From an uncultured Prevotellaceae bacterium (GTDB taxonomy: Bacteria > Bacteroidota > Bacteroidia > Bacteroidales > Muribaculaceae), in NCBI GenBank assembly GCA_900317835.1, contig ONIL01000014.1, positions 1 to 64,000 of the forward strand: 64,000 nt of DNA, read 5' to 3'. Below, piece after piece: positions 8,049-15,636 of this stretch (position 1 is the stretch's first letter; the number at the start of each line of letters is the position of its first letter). The position numbers and the translations under genes were made by a program. The notes under the pieces were generated by a model. It did not search any database. It saw only the letters and a program-made list of their open reading frames with translations, and had not been told where the DNA came from.

Positions 8049-9113
8049 ATGTCACAATTAACGATTAATAACGTGCGGATAGCAGGCATGAGTGCCTGCG
8101 TGCCCGCCCATGTAGAAGACAACCTCACTTTGCCCATCTACAAGGATCAGAACGACGCCCTCAAGGTGATAGCCTCGACGGGTATTGAACGTCACCACAA
8201 GGTGGATCCTGGTACGACAGCTTCCGACCTGACTGTCAAGGCCGTTGAGGGACTACTCAAGGACATGGGATGGCAGCCCGAGGACGTTGACTGCTTGGCC
8301 TATGTGTGCACATCGAGGGATTATATCGCCCCTCAAACGTCGTGCATCCTTCAGGACCGTCTCAAACTGCGTAACGATTGCTGTGTGTTCGACCTCCCGT
8401 TCGGCTGTTCGGGTTGGGTTTACGGAATGAGCATTGTGGGTTCTCTCATGTCTCATGGCACCCTCAAGCGTGCCATCCTTGTTGCAGCCGAGACCAATAC
8501 CCTTAACCGTAACCCGCTTGACACAGCAGTGCGCCCCTTGTTTGGCGATGCGGCTACGGCAACAGCACTTGAGTTTGATCCCGAGCATTCACGTCCCATG
8601 AATTTCATGTATGGTGTTGACGGTAGCGGCTATCAGGCCGTGTGGGCGCCCTATGGCGGCACGCGCAACCCTGTCACGGTTGAGGCCTTGCAGGAGAAGG
8701 AAGTGTCTCCTGGTGTGTTTAGGCGTGGCATTGACATGATTGTTAATGGTATGGACGTGTTCGGCTTCGCCATCAAGCGCCCGCCTCAATCTCTCAAGGA
8801 CCTGATTGCCACATTCAACATCGACGTGGAATCGGTTGACCTGTTGCTGCTGCACCAGGCCAATAAATTTATTGATGAAAAGGTGCGCAAGGCCATCAAG
8901 ATGCCTCCCGAGAAAACACCCTACTGCCTTGAGGAATATGGCAATGTCACGAGCGCCTCGATCCCCTTGACGATGGTGTCACGTTGCCGTGAGCAACTCT
9001 CAGGGGAGGAAGAAAAGCATTGCATCGCATGTGGTTTCGGCGTTGGACTTGCTTGGGCAAGCATGGAATTCTATGCTGGAAATGTGAAAATCGGCGAGTT
9101 GATCACTTATTAA
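8049..9113 (+). CDS. Ketoacyl-ACP synthase III-like enzyme (copy A)
   Basis: A 354-residue thiolase-fold enzyme of the KAS III (FabH-like) family. The full catalytic triad is present: C120 in FGCSGW, H269 in LLHQANKF, and N299 in YGNVTSAS. Classical FabH joins acetyl-CoA and malonyl-ACP. Relatives in secondary metabolism also form esters or join unusual ACP-bound groups, so the reaction here is open. It starts 12 bases after the acyl ligase, suggesting it uses the activated acid. It is paralogous to the gene at 13171, and the two have their cysteine at the same residue number. Housekeeping FabH is unlikely given the location. Confidence 0.92.
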   Translation: MSQLTINNVRIAGMSACVPAHVEDNLTLPIYKDQNDALKVIASTGIERHHKVDPGTTASDLTVKAVEGLLKDMGWQPEDVDCLAYVCTSRDYIAPQTSCILQDRLKLRNDCCVFDLPFGCSGWVYGMSIVGSLMSHGTLKRAILVAAETNTLNRNPLDTAVRPLFGDAATATALEFDPEHSRPMNFMYGVDGSGYQAVWAPYGGTRNPVTVEALQEKEVSPGVFRRGIDMIVNGMDVFGFAIKRPPQSLKDLIATFNIDVESVDLLLLHQANKFIDEKVRKAIKMPPEKTPYCLEEYGNVTSASIPLTMVSRCREQLSGEEEKHCIACGFGVGLAWASMEFYAGNVKIGELITY

Positions 9114-9131
9114 CCCAAATCATTCATTGTT

Positions 9132-10232
9132 ATGGTTCAATACATCAATTCAAACAAGGAATATCACTGGGGTGACTGGTATTTTAAGGATCATGTGATG
9201 GATCCTGAATTCAATTATAAGGCGCACAAGAAGGAACTGTCGCCCTATTTTGAGCAGCGTGGTTTCAAGGTCTCGATGATGTTCGCCGACTATTATTCCC
9301 GATTGAGCGGAGTCCAAAGCGATCGTTATATCTCGATGGATGTTTACTATTTCTTTGTTCTTCCGTCTCTCAATCGATTCGATTTTCTTAACGCTTATCT
9401 TGACAAGAATATCTATAACGAACTCTTCCCCAATGTTAGGCAGCCCGCGACCGTGATAAAAAACATCAATGGCCATTTTTATCATGACGGAGAGGAAATA
9501 GGTAATTCTGAAGCTGTTAAACTGATTCAGGATTATGGCCAAGATATGATTATCAAGCCCACTGTCGAAACTTGTAATGGCGATGGCGTAGCCCAAATCG
9601 AGGATTTGAATACCAGTAGCTTGGAGGCTCTGTTACAAGAATATTCCTTCAATTTCATTATTCAAGAGAAGGTTAAACAACATCCCGATATACAGCGTGT
9701 TAACCCCACGTCATTAAATTCTATGAGATTGTTTTCTTATAGAAAGCGTGACGGGTCATATCAGTTCTTGTATCCTTACTCATTTTTGCGTTTTGGAAAC
9801 AAGGGAGCCATTAAAGACAATGTGTCCAAGGGTGGGGGTATGTGCCGTGTAGGCGCCGATGGATTGGTTGATGATAAGGTTTATCGATTTAAAGACCTCA
9901 ATATTTCTTCGCTCAAAGCTGAGACGGGTGTTGAAAATTTGATAATCCCCAACTTTGAAGGTGTGGTAAAGACGGTGCTCAAGATGCACAAGCGGTTGCC
10001 TTATTTTGATTTAGTGGGGTGGGACCTCACGGTGTTGCCTGATGGTGAACCGCTTTTTATCGAATTCAATCTACAACCTAGTATTGAGGCTCCACAGATG
10101 CTGGCAGGGCCTATGTTTGAGAATTATCTGGACGAGGTGATTGACCAGGCATGCAAGGTTAAATGTAGCAGACTCCAATCTTATTTTAAGGTGTTTGAAA
10201 AGGATATGCGCTTCTACCTGCACATGCAGTGA
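9132..10232 (+). CDS. Sugar-transfer-associated ATP-grasp protein
   Basis: A 366-residue protein resembling the ATP-grasp family often found in polysaccharide loci (ATPgrasp_ST type). Visible elements are an IIKPTVETCNGDGV lysine/glycine segment near residue 140 and NSMRLFSYR. A conserved FLRFGNKGAIKDNVSKGGG loop follows, then the metal-binding end GWDLTVLPDGEPLFIEFN. ATP-grasp enzymes join a carboxylate to an amine or thiol via an acyl phosphate. A peptide- or amide-type linkage between an acid and an aminosugar would suit the context but is not shown. It lies 18 bases after the KAS III gene. The exact reaction of this family is not established to my knowledge. Confidence 0.82.
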   Translation: MVQYINSNKEYHWGDWYFKDHVMDPEFNYKAHKKELSPYFEQRGFKVSMMFADYYSRLSGVQSDRYISMDVYYFFVLPSLNRFDFLNAYLDKNIYNELFPNVRQPATVIKNINGHFYHDGEEIGNSEAVKLIQDYGQDMIIKPTVETCNGDGVAQIEDLNTSSLEALLQEYSFNFIIQEKVKQHPDIQRVNPTSLNSMRLFSYRKRDGSYQFLYPYSFLRFGNKGAIKDNVSKGGGMCRVGADGLVDDKVYRFKDLNISSLKAETGVENLIIPNFEGVVKTVLKMHKRLPYFDLVGWDLTVLPDGEPLFIEFNLQPSIEAPQMLAGPMFENYLDEVIDQACKVKCSRLQSYFKVFEKDMRFYLHMQ

Positions 10233-10250
10233 TTTGATAATGACGGATTG

Positions 10251-10823
10251 ATGGTGGAGATCAGGCAGATTGTGAATAGGGTGTTCAACTCGTGCAGCTA
10301 TGTGGTTTCGCTGCAGGGCCAGTCGTGGCTGGTCGATTGTGGTGATGTGGCACCTGTCCTGTCGGCTATCAAGGGTAACCTGTGCGGCGTGTTGTTGACT
10401 CACACGCATTTTGACCATATCTATGGACTGAATCACCTGCTGTCGTTATTCCCCGGAATCCCCATTTACACAAATAAAGAGGGAAAGGATGGCCTGCTCA
10501 GTGACAAGCTTAATTTCTCAAGGTATCATGAGGAGCCATTCGTACTGGATGTGCCCGATAATATTCATGTTGTGACAAACGGCACCGTGATCACTCTTCA
10601 GAATGGAGTCATGGCTCGCGCCGTGTACACGCCAGGGCATAGTCCCAGTTGCGTGACATGGGTGGTGAATGATGCTGTTTTCACAGGCGACAGCTACATC
10701 CCCGGAATCAAGACGGTGACCATATTCCCGCATTCCGATAAGGAGTTGGCCCATCAAAGCGAAGAGCTTATCCTTCAACTCTCTAACGGCAGGCACATCT
10801 ATCCTGGTCATGCGCCTCAATGA
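10251..10823 (+). CDS. MBL-fold metallohydrolase
   Basis: A 190-residue metallo-beta-lactamase-fold hydrolase of glyoxalase II type. The metal-binding motif HTHFDH is at residues 51-56. Further ligands are in TPGHSPS and FTGDSY, and a final PGHAPQ closes the protein. ATG at 10251 is preferred over the in-frame TTG one codon upstream. A thioesterase role, releasing an acyl group from ACP or CoA, would fit its neighbours and the glyoxalase II resemblance. This is inference; the fold covers many reactions. It sits 18 bases after the ATP-grasp gene and 35 before the aminotransferase, clearly within the operon. Confidence 0.87.
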   Translation: MVEIRQIVNRVFNSCSYVVSLQGQSWLVDCGDVAPVLSAIKGNLCGVLLTHTHFDHIYGLNHLLSLFPGIPIYTNKEGKDGLLSDKLNFSRYHEEPFVLDVPDNIHVVTNGTVITLQNGVMARAVYTPGHSPSCVTWVVNDAVFTGDSYIPGIKTVTIFPHSDKELAHQSEELILQLSNGRHIYPGHAPQ

Positions 10824-10858
10824 AAAGTGACAATAACCAAAAACAGTAAAATATCATA

Positions 10859-12001
10859 ATGTCAAACAACAAAATTTTACTTTGCCTCGCCCATATGAGT
10901 GGGCAAGAAATGAAATACATTCAAGAGGCGTTCGACACCAATTGGGTGGTACCTTTGGGTCCCAATGTCAATGCCTTTGAAGAAGACTTGGAACATCTTT
11001 GTGGCCAGGGGAAGCATGTTGTCGTGCTCAGCTCGGGAACTGCGGCTATCCATTTGGCGCTTGTGTTGCTGGGTGTTGGCCGTGAAGATGAGGTGATCTG
11101 CCAGTCAATGACTTTCTCGGCAAGTGCCAACCCTATTACTTATCAGGGAGGTACACCGGTATTCGTCGATAGTGAGCGTGATACGTGGAACATGGACCCC
11201 AATTTGCTTGAAGATGCCATCAAGGACCGCATCGCAAAGACCGGTCGCAAGCCCAAAGCCATTATACCGGTCTATCTCTATGGCATGCCCGCCAAGATCG
11301 ATGACATTCTGGAAATAGCCCGTCGCTATGAGATTCCTGTTGTTGAGGATTCGGCCGAAGCATTCGGCTCCCGTTATCGTGGTCAACTTTGTGGAACCTT
11401 CGGTGACTTTGGCATCATGAGCTTCAATGGCAACAAGATGATCACTACCAGTGGAGGTGGCGGTCTCATCTGTCCCGATGAGGTGACCAAGAAGAGGATA
11501 ATGTTCTATGCCACGCAATCACGTGAGCCCAAGCCCTATTACCTGCACAAGGAGATCGGATACAACTACCGCATGAGTAACATCTGTGCCGGCATCGGTC
11601 GTGGACAGATGTTCGTGTTGGAAGAGCACCTGGCTCATCACAAGCACCTGTGTGATCGCTATGTCGAGTTGCTTGCCGGTGTGGATGGAATCACTGTGCA
11701 TACTAATATAAATGACTTGTCAGATAGCAACTACTGGCTCAACACCATCCTGATAGATCCAACCAAGGCAGGAACCGATTACGATACTGTGAGACAGCAC
11801 CTTGAGGCCTGCAATATCGAGAGCCGTCCACTGTGGAAACCGATGCACACCCAGCCTGTTTTCTCGGGTGCACCAGCCTATGTTAACGGCGTGAGCGAGG
11901 AATTGTTCTCTATGGGCCTGTGCCTGCCTAGTGGCCCGTGGGTCAGTGACGAGGATGTGGAACGCGTGGCACACGAGATCATCGCTTGTTGCAAGAAGTG
12001 A
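10859..12001 (+). CDS. DegT/DnrJ/EryC1 sugar aminotransferase (PglE-like)
   Basis: A 380-residue PLP-dependent aminotransferase of the DegT/DnrJ/EryC1/StrS family. It converts a keto-sugar nucleotide to an amino sugar. K193 in SFNGNKMITT is the expected Schiff-base lysine. Also visible are LSSGTAAIHLAL near the start, EDSAEAFGS, and a conserved NYRMSNICAGIGRGQ segment. The length is normal. With a PglD homologue 30 bases downstream and a PglC homologue upstream, it fits the PglE step that makes UDP-4-amino-4,6-dideoxy-GlcNAc. The matching 4,6-dehydratase (PglF) is not in the window and should lie elsewhere. Confidence 0.92.
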   Translation: MSNNKILLCLAHMSGQEMKYIQEAFDTNWVVPLGPNVNAFEEDLEHLCGQGKHVVVLSSGTAAIHLALVLLGVGREDEVICQSMTFSASANPITYQGGTPVFVDSERDTWNMDPNLLEDAIKDRIAKTGRKPKAIIPVYLYGMPAKIDDILEIARRYEIPVVEDSAEAFGSRYRGQLCGTFGDFGIMSFNGNKMITTSGGGGLICPDEVTKKRIMFYATQSREPKPYYLHKEIGYNYRMSNICAGIGRGQMFVLEEHLAHHKHLCDRYVELLAGVDGITVHTNINDLSDSNYWLNTILIDPTKAGTDYDTVRQHLEACNIESRPLWKPMHTQPVFSGAPAYVNGVSEELFSMGLCLPSGPWVSDEDVERVAHEIIACCKK

Positions 12002-12031
12002 ATATTAATCAAAAAAACATATAGAACTACT

Positions 12032-12673
12032 ATGAAGATCGCGATATATGGAGCAGGAGGCTTTGGTAAAGAAGTGGCTTGCTTGATCGAGAGAATCAAC
12101 AAAAACGAGGGTGATTGGCAGATGATAGGCTTCTTTGATGATACCAAGCCTGCTGGAACTGCAGTCTCACGCTATGGCAAGGTGCTTGGAGGAATCGAAG
12201 CGCTTGAACAAGTCGATGAACCGCTGGCTGTGGCCTTTGCCATCAATGAGAACAAGACAGTCCGTCGCATCCGTGAAAGCATCAGTAATGAAAACATCTC
12301 GTTCCCCAATCTGATCGATCCCTCTGTTTTTATTGTTGATGCCGAGTCCCTCGAGATGGGAACGGGTAATATTATCCAGAATGACTGCATGATATCATGT
12401 GATGTCAAGATAGGTGACTTTAACCTGATTAATGACCATGTCATTATCGGTCATGACAACGTAATTGGCGATTATAACGGTATCATGCCTGGCGCTCATC
12501 TGTCTGGAGGTGTTACGATAGGTAACAACAATCTGCTCGGGGTTGCCAGTGTGGTGCTGCAAAGCATGGAAATCGGTAATGGCATCACCCTCGGGGCCAA
12601 CAGTGTGCTCATGACGCAGCCCAAGGACGAAAGCACCTACCTGGGTGTTCCAGCCAGACGATTTGATTATTAA
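12032..12673 (+). CDS. PglD-type sugar N-acyltransferase, single copy
   Basis: A 213-residue PglD-like enzyme. The N-terminal UDP-sugar domain has the glycine-rich GAGGFGKEV, and the C-terminal left-handed beta-helix has hexapeptide repeats such as VKIGDFN and VTIGNNN, ending with GVPARRF. It would acetylate, or acylate, the 4-amino group made by the aminotransferase 30 bases upstream. It is closely related to the second half of the double PglD at 3938, with the stretch DEPLAVA identical. A start ATG is plain here, whereas the corresponding codon in the fusion is AAG. A 160-base gap with a promoter follows, so it probably ends its transcript. Confidence 0.92.
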   Translation: MKIAIYGAGGFGKEVACLIERINKNEGDWQMIGFFDDTKPAGTAVSRYGKVLGGIEALEQVDEPLAVAFAINENKTVRRIRESISNENISFPNLIDPSVFIVDAESLEMGTGNIIQNDCMISCDVKIGDFNLINDHVIIGHDNVIGDYNGIMPGAHLSGGVTIGNNNLLGVASVVLQSMEIGNGITLGANSVLMTQPKDESTYLGVPARRFDY

Positions 12674-12752
12674 TCATCATGGGCCATTTTTTGCACCAGG
12701 ACTCTAGAATACTCACCATAAATCATTAATTAATTACAGAAAAATTGATGAA

Positions 12753-12785
12753 TTGTGGGAATTTAAGAATTTTTGTGTAATTTTG
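12753..12785 (+). promoter_or_regulatory. Promoter before the second ACP module
   Basis: TTG at 12753-12755 and TAATTTTG at 12778-12785, 22 bases apart. The -7 box fits TAnnTTTG well; the -33 box is short and slightly far. The bases after the -7 box (TTTTGTGCCC) are the same as those after the promoter at 5996-6026, in keeping with duplication of promoter plus ACP gene. Confidence 0.55.
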
Positions 12786-12833
12786 TGCCCTCGTAAAAAT
12801 ATCTTTAGTGTTTTTACGTTTTATAACTGAAGA

Positions 12834-13067
12834 ATGAATTTAAATCAATTCATAGAGCATTTCGCGGATCTGTTTGATGAAACAGATCACGACTTAATAA
12901 AGGCCGATACCTGCTTTAAAGATTTAGAGGAGTGGTCGTCCTTGCTCGCATTGTCGGTCATTGCGATGATTGACGAGGAATATGATGTCGAGTTCAAGGG
13001 AGATGATATCCGAGGAAGCAATACCGTTGAAGCCCTGTTTAACATTGTGAAGTCAAGAGTCGGGTAA
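12834..13067 (+). CDS. Acyl carrier protein, discrete (copy B1)
   Basis: A 77-residue acyl carrier protein, paralogous to the ACP at 6091. The attachment serine is probably S36 in EEWSSLLAL, in the same SSL context as copy A1 rather than DSL. It begins a new transcript with its own promoter about 50 bases upstream. A 103-base gap separates it from the KAS III gene that follows; that gap holds no convincing gene. The parallel order ACP then KAS III, after a PglD gene, repeats the arrangement around 5-9 kb. Which acyl group it carries is unknown. Confidence 0.88.
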   Translation: MNLNQFIEHFADLFDETDHDLIKADTCFKDLEEWSSLLALSVIAMIDEEYDVEFKGDDIRGSNTVEALFNIVKSRVG

Positions 13068-13170
13068 CGCCTGGAAAATATGATAGCATTCTGCGGCCTC
13101 GTTTGCAGGCGGCAGGATGGTTTTGTATGAATAATTGACGAATACATTCTAACCATTAACGCCAACTGTT

Positions 13171-14220
13171 ATGGCAAGCATTCATTTTAATGGAGTGGGT
13201 ATAAAGGCTTTGTGCGCCTGTGTGCCCCGTGATGTGGTCTATAATAAGGATCTGGGATATCTCATCCCTGAGGAAGAAATAGAGAAAGTCATCAGCAACA
13301 TCGGCATCATTGAGCGTCGCATCGCCCCCGACGATGTCACAGCCAGCGACTTGTGTTACAAGGCGGCGTTACAGCTGATGGCTGAAAATGATATTGATCC
13401 CGAGAGTATTGACCTCTTGTTGTTCATGAGCCAGACCCAAGATTATCGCATACCTGCAACCTCATGTGTTCTTCAGAATCGCTTGGGCTTGCCCAAGACG
13501 ACGATGTGCTTCGACATTTCGTTGGGGTGCTCCGGTTATCTGTACGCTTTGAGCACAGCATTTGCCTATGCTTCATTGCCGGGTATCAATCGTGTCCTTC
13601 TGCTTGATGGTGAGACGTTTTCCAAGATTGTTAACCGCCGTGACAAGGTGGACTGGCCGCTCTACGGCGATGCGGGTACGGCGACTCTCGTCGAGAAGGG
13701 CGATTATGGTCCCTCCTCGTTCCTGCTCAACACCGATGGCAGTGGCGAGAACACACTCAAGATTCATGCAGGAATGCGCAATTCCATCACACCCCAGTCG
13801 TGTGTTGAACGCGAGCAGGAAGATGGCAACATCCGTAATGACCTTGAGGTGTTCATGGACGGCATGGACGTGTTCAATTTTGCCATCAGCAAGGTGCCTC
13901 GTTGTGTGAAGCAGTTGCTTGCCGACGCAGAGAAAACGGTTGATGACGTGGACTATTTGGTATTCCACCAGGCCAATCGTTTCATGATGGACTTCTTTGT
14001 CAAGAAACTCAAGATAAACCCCGAACGCGTTCCCTATTGCATCGGCAAGTATGGCAACACGAGCAGCTCTTCGGTACCCTTAACGATTTCCAGTGAGTTG
14101 GTTGGCAAGTTGGACGGGACTAAAAATGTGGTACTGAGTGCATTCGGTGCGGGCCTGAGCTGGGGCGCTGCGCTGTTGCAGATGCATGATTGCAAGGTAT
14201 CCCCTGTGATTGAGTATTGA
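13171..14220 (+). CDS. Ketoacyl-ACP synthase III-like enzyme (copy B)
   Basis: A 349-residue KAS III-family enzyme with an intact triad: C120 in LGCSGYLY, H266 in VFHQANRF, and N296 in YGNTSSSS. It is a paralogue of the enzyme at 8049, clearly related but diverged, so the two probably handle different substrates or act in sequence. The stop overlaps the next gene's ATG by one base (TGATG), implying coupling to the VOC protein. As with copy A, possible reactions are Claisen condensation or acyl transfer onto an ACP-bound or sugar-bound acceptor. The sequence does not decide between these. Confidence 0.92.
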   Translation: MASIHFNGVGIKALCACVPRDVVYNKDLGYLIPEEEIEKVISNIGIIERRIAPDDVTASDLCYKAALQLMAENDIDPESIDLLLFMSQTQDYRIPATSCVLQNRLGLPKTTMCFDISLGCSGYLYALSTAFAYASLPGINRVLLLDGETFSKIVNRRDKVDWPLYGDAGTATLVEKGDYGPSSFLLNTDGSGENTLKIHAGMRNSITPQSCVEREQEDGNIRNDLEVFMDGMDVFNFAISKVPRCVKQLLADAEKTVDDVDYLVFHQANRFMMDFFVKKLKINPERVPYCIGKYGNTSSSSVPLTISSELVGKLDGTKNVVLSAFGAGLSWGAALLQMHDCKVSPVIEY

Positions 14221-14624
14221 TGGACCCACTGCTCAAGTTCCATCACATCGGCATCGCCTGCCGTGATATCGAGAAAACCAAGGCGTTCTACACGTCAGTG
14301 GGCTACATCGCTATGCCTGTTGTGCCCGACCCGATACAGCATGTCAATGTGTGCTTTCTTGAGCATGCCGATGGCCCACGCGTGGAATTGTTGGAACCAC
14401 TCGATGAGCAGAGCCCTGTAACACGCACACTGGCGGCAGTGGGCGTTTCACCATATCACACCTGCTATGAAGTGCAGGATATTGATTATGCTATTGCCGC
14501 TCTTCGCAAGCAGCGTTTCATACTGGTGAATGGACCAGTACAGGCAAGGGCATTGGATGACAGGCGTATAGCCTTCATGTTCAATAAGAATTCAGGCCTA
14601 ATAGAGCTAGTCGAAGCCAAATGA
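14220..14624 (+). CDS. VOC-family protein (methylmalonyl-CoA epimerase/glyoxalase-like)
   Basis: A 134-residue vicinal-oxygen-chelate protein with the paired beta-alpha-beta-beta-beta layout. The first metal ligand is the His in KFHHIGIACRDI, and acidic ligands are visible in RVELLEP and GLIELVEAK. Members of this shape include methylmalonyl-CoA epimerase and glyoxalase I. ATG at 14220 is preferred over the in-frame TTG one codon upstream because it gives the TGATG overlap with the KAS III stop. Acting on an ACP-bound beta-keto or malonyl-type intermediate is plausible from position. The true substrate is unknown. Confidence 0.85.
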   Translation: MDPLLKFHHIGIACRDIEKTKAFYTSVGYIAMPVVPDPIQHVNVCFLEHADGPRVELLEPLDEQSPVTRTLAAVGVSPYHTCYEVQDIDYAIAALRKQRFILVNGPVQARALDDRRIAFMFNKNSGLIELVEAK

Positions 14625-14628
14625 TACC

Positions 14629-15636
14629 ATGGCAGACATCCTATTGACATATATCGTCCCTGTTTACAACACTGCTCCATATCTTGACAAGTGTTTGAAA
14701 TCGCTTGTCAATCAAGGCTTGGCATCTGACGAATATGAAATCATTGCTGTTGATGACGGCTCGACCGACGGTAGCCGGGAGGTGGTCGAGAGCTTCGCTG
14801 CTGATCACCATCAGGTGCGTCTCTTTTCTCAAATCAATGCCGGAGTGAGTGCGGCACGCAACCTGGCTCTTGATCATGCCCGTGGCCGTTATGTGCAGTT
14901 TGTCGATAGCGATGACTATCTTGTTGACAACACAATGGGTCCGCTGATGCGTCGTGCAGTGGAAGAAGATCTTGACGTGCTGATGTTCAGTTTCGACTGG
15001 GTGGATTCCGAGGGGAGGCTAATCAAGGTCTCTAGACCCAGGAATGAGATGCCCACGACGCCGACCATGTCAGGAAAAGAGTTCTTGGACGCCTACACGT
15101 TAATGCAGTATGTCTGCTGGTATGTGGTAAAGCTGAGATGTCTTAATGAGCGCAGCATCAGGTTCAATACCTCGCTCATTGCTTGTGAGGACGGTGAGTT
15201 GTCTCCTCGTTTCATGCTTTATGCAGGCCGTGTAGCCTATTGTGATATGTCGCCTTATTGCTATGTGAACCGTGGCGACAGTGCCATGAATAATACCGAT
15301 AACGAGCACTTGCGCCGTCGCATTTTCAGCCAAATTGATGCCGCGATCTCAATTGACCGTACCATCAAGGAGTATGAATCTTCTATCGGTGAGCAAGTAC
15401 CTGCCAGTGTATCTGGACTGAGGAACCTGTACCTCTATTTCAGCTTGACCAAGTCGCTGATGTGTGGCTGTGTGGATGAGGCGGTTTCGCGCATGAGAAG
15501 TGCTGGTTTGTATCCTTTCCCTTGCATCGGACCCGAAACTAATTATTTGGGTGCTAAGTGGAAAGTCCTCCATCGCTTGATGATGCACCCTGGGTTGTGG
15601 TCATTGTTGAGCAAGTTCCGCAACATGATGAAGTAA
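14629..15636 (+). CDS. Family 2 glycosyltransferase
   Basis: A 335-residue GT-A glycosyltransferase. It begins TYIVPVYNTAPYL and contains VDDGSTDGS, then the DxD-type VDSDD at residues 92-96. The C-terminal extension of about 110 residues is typical of capsule and exopolysaccharide GT2 enzymes. It starts 4 bases after the VOC gene and overlaps the FkbH-like gene by one base (TAATG). A glycosyltransferase is thus translationally coupled into the acyl-building operon. That links the acyl enzymes to glycan assembly rather than to a free metabolite. Donor and acceptor are unknown. Confidence 0.92.
   Translation: MADILLTYIVPVYNTAPYLDKCLKSLVNQGLASDEYEIIAVDDGSTDGSREVVESFAADHHQVRLFSQINAGVSAARNLALDHARGRYVQFVDSDDYLVDNTMGPLMRRAVEEDLDVLMFSFDWVDSEGRLIKVSRPRNEMPTTPTMSGKEFLDAYTLMQYVCWYVVKLRCLNERSIRFNTSLIACEDGELSPRFMLYAGRVAYCDMSPYCYVNRGDSAMNNTDNEHLRRRIFSQIDAAISIDRTIKEYESSIGEQVPASVSGLRNLYLYFSLTKSLMCGCVDEAVSRMRSAGLYPFPCIGPETNYLGAKWKVLHRLMMHPGLWSLLSKFRNMMK

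Noticed and set aside
13068-13170. Possible mini-gene (17 codons from 13080) between ACP B1 and KAS III B
   Set aside because: Very short, no family resemblance and no coupling to either neighbour; treated as spacer or decayed sequence.
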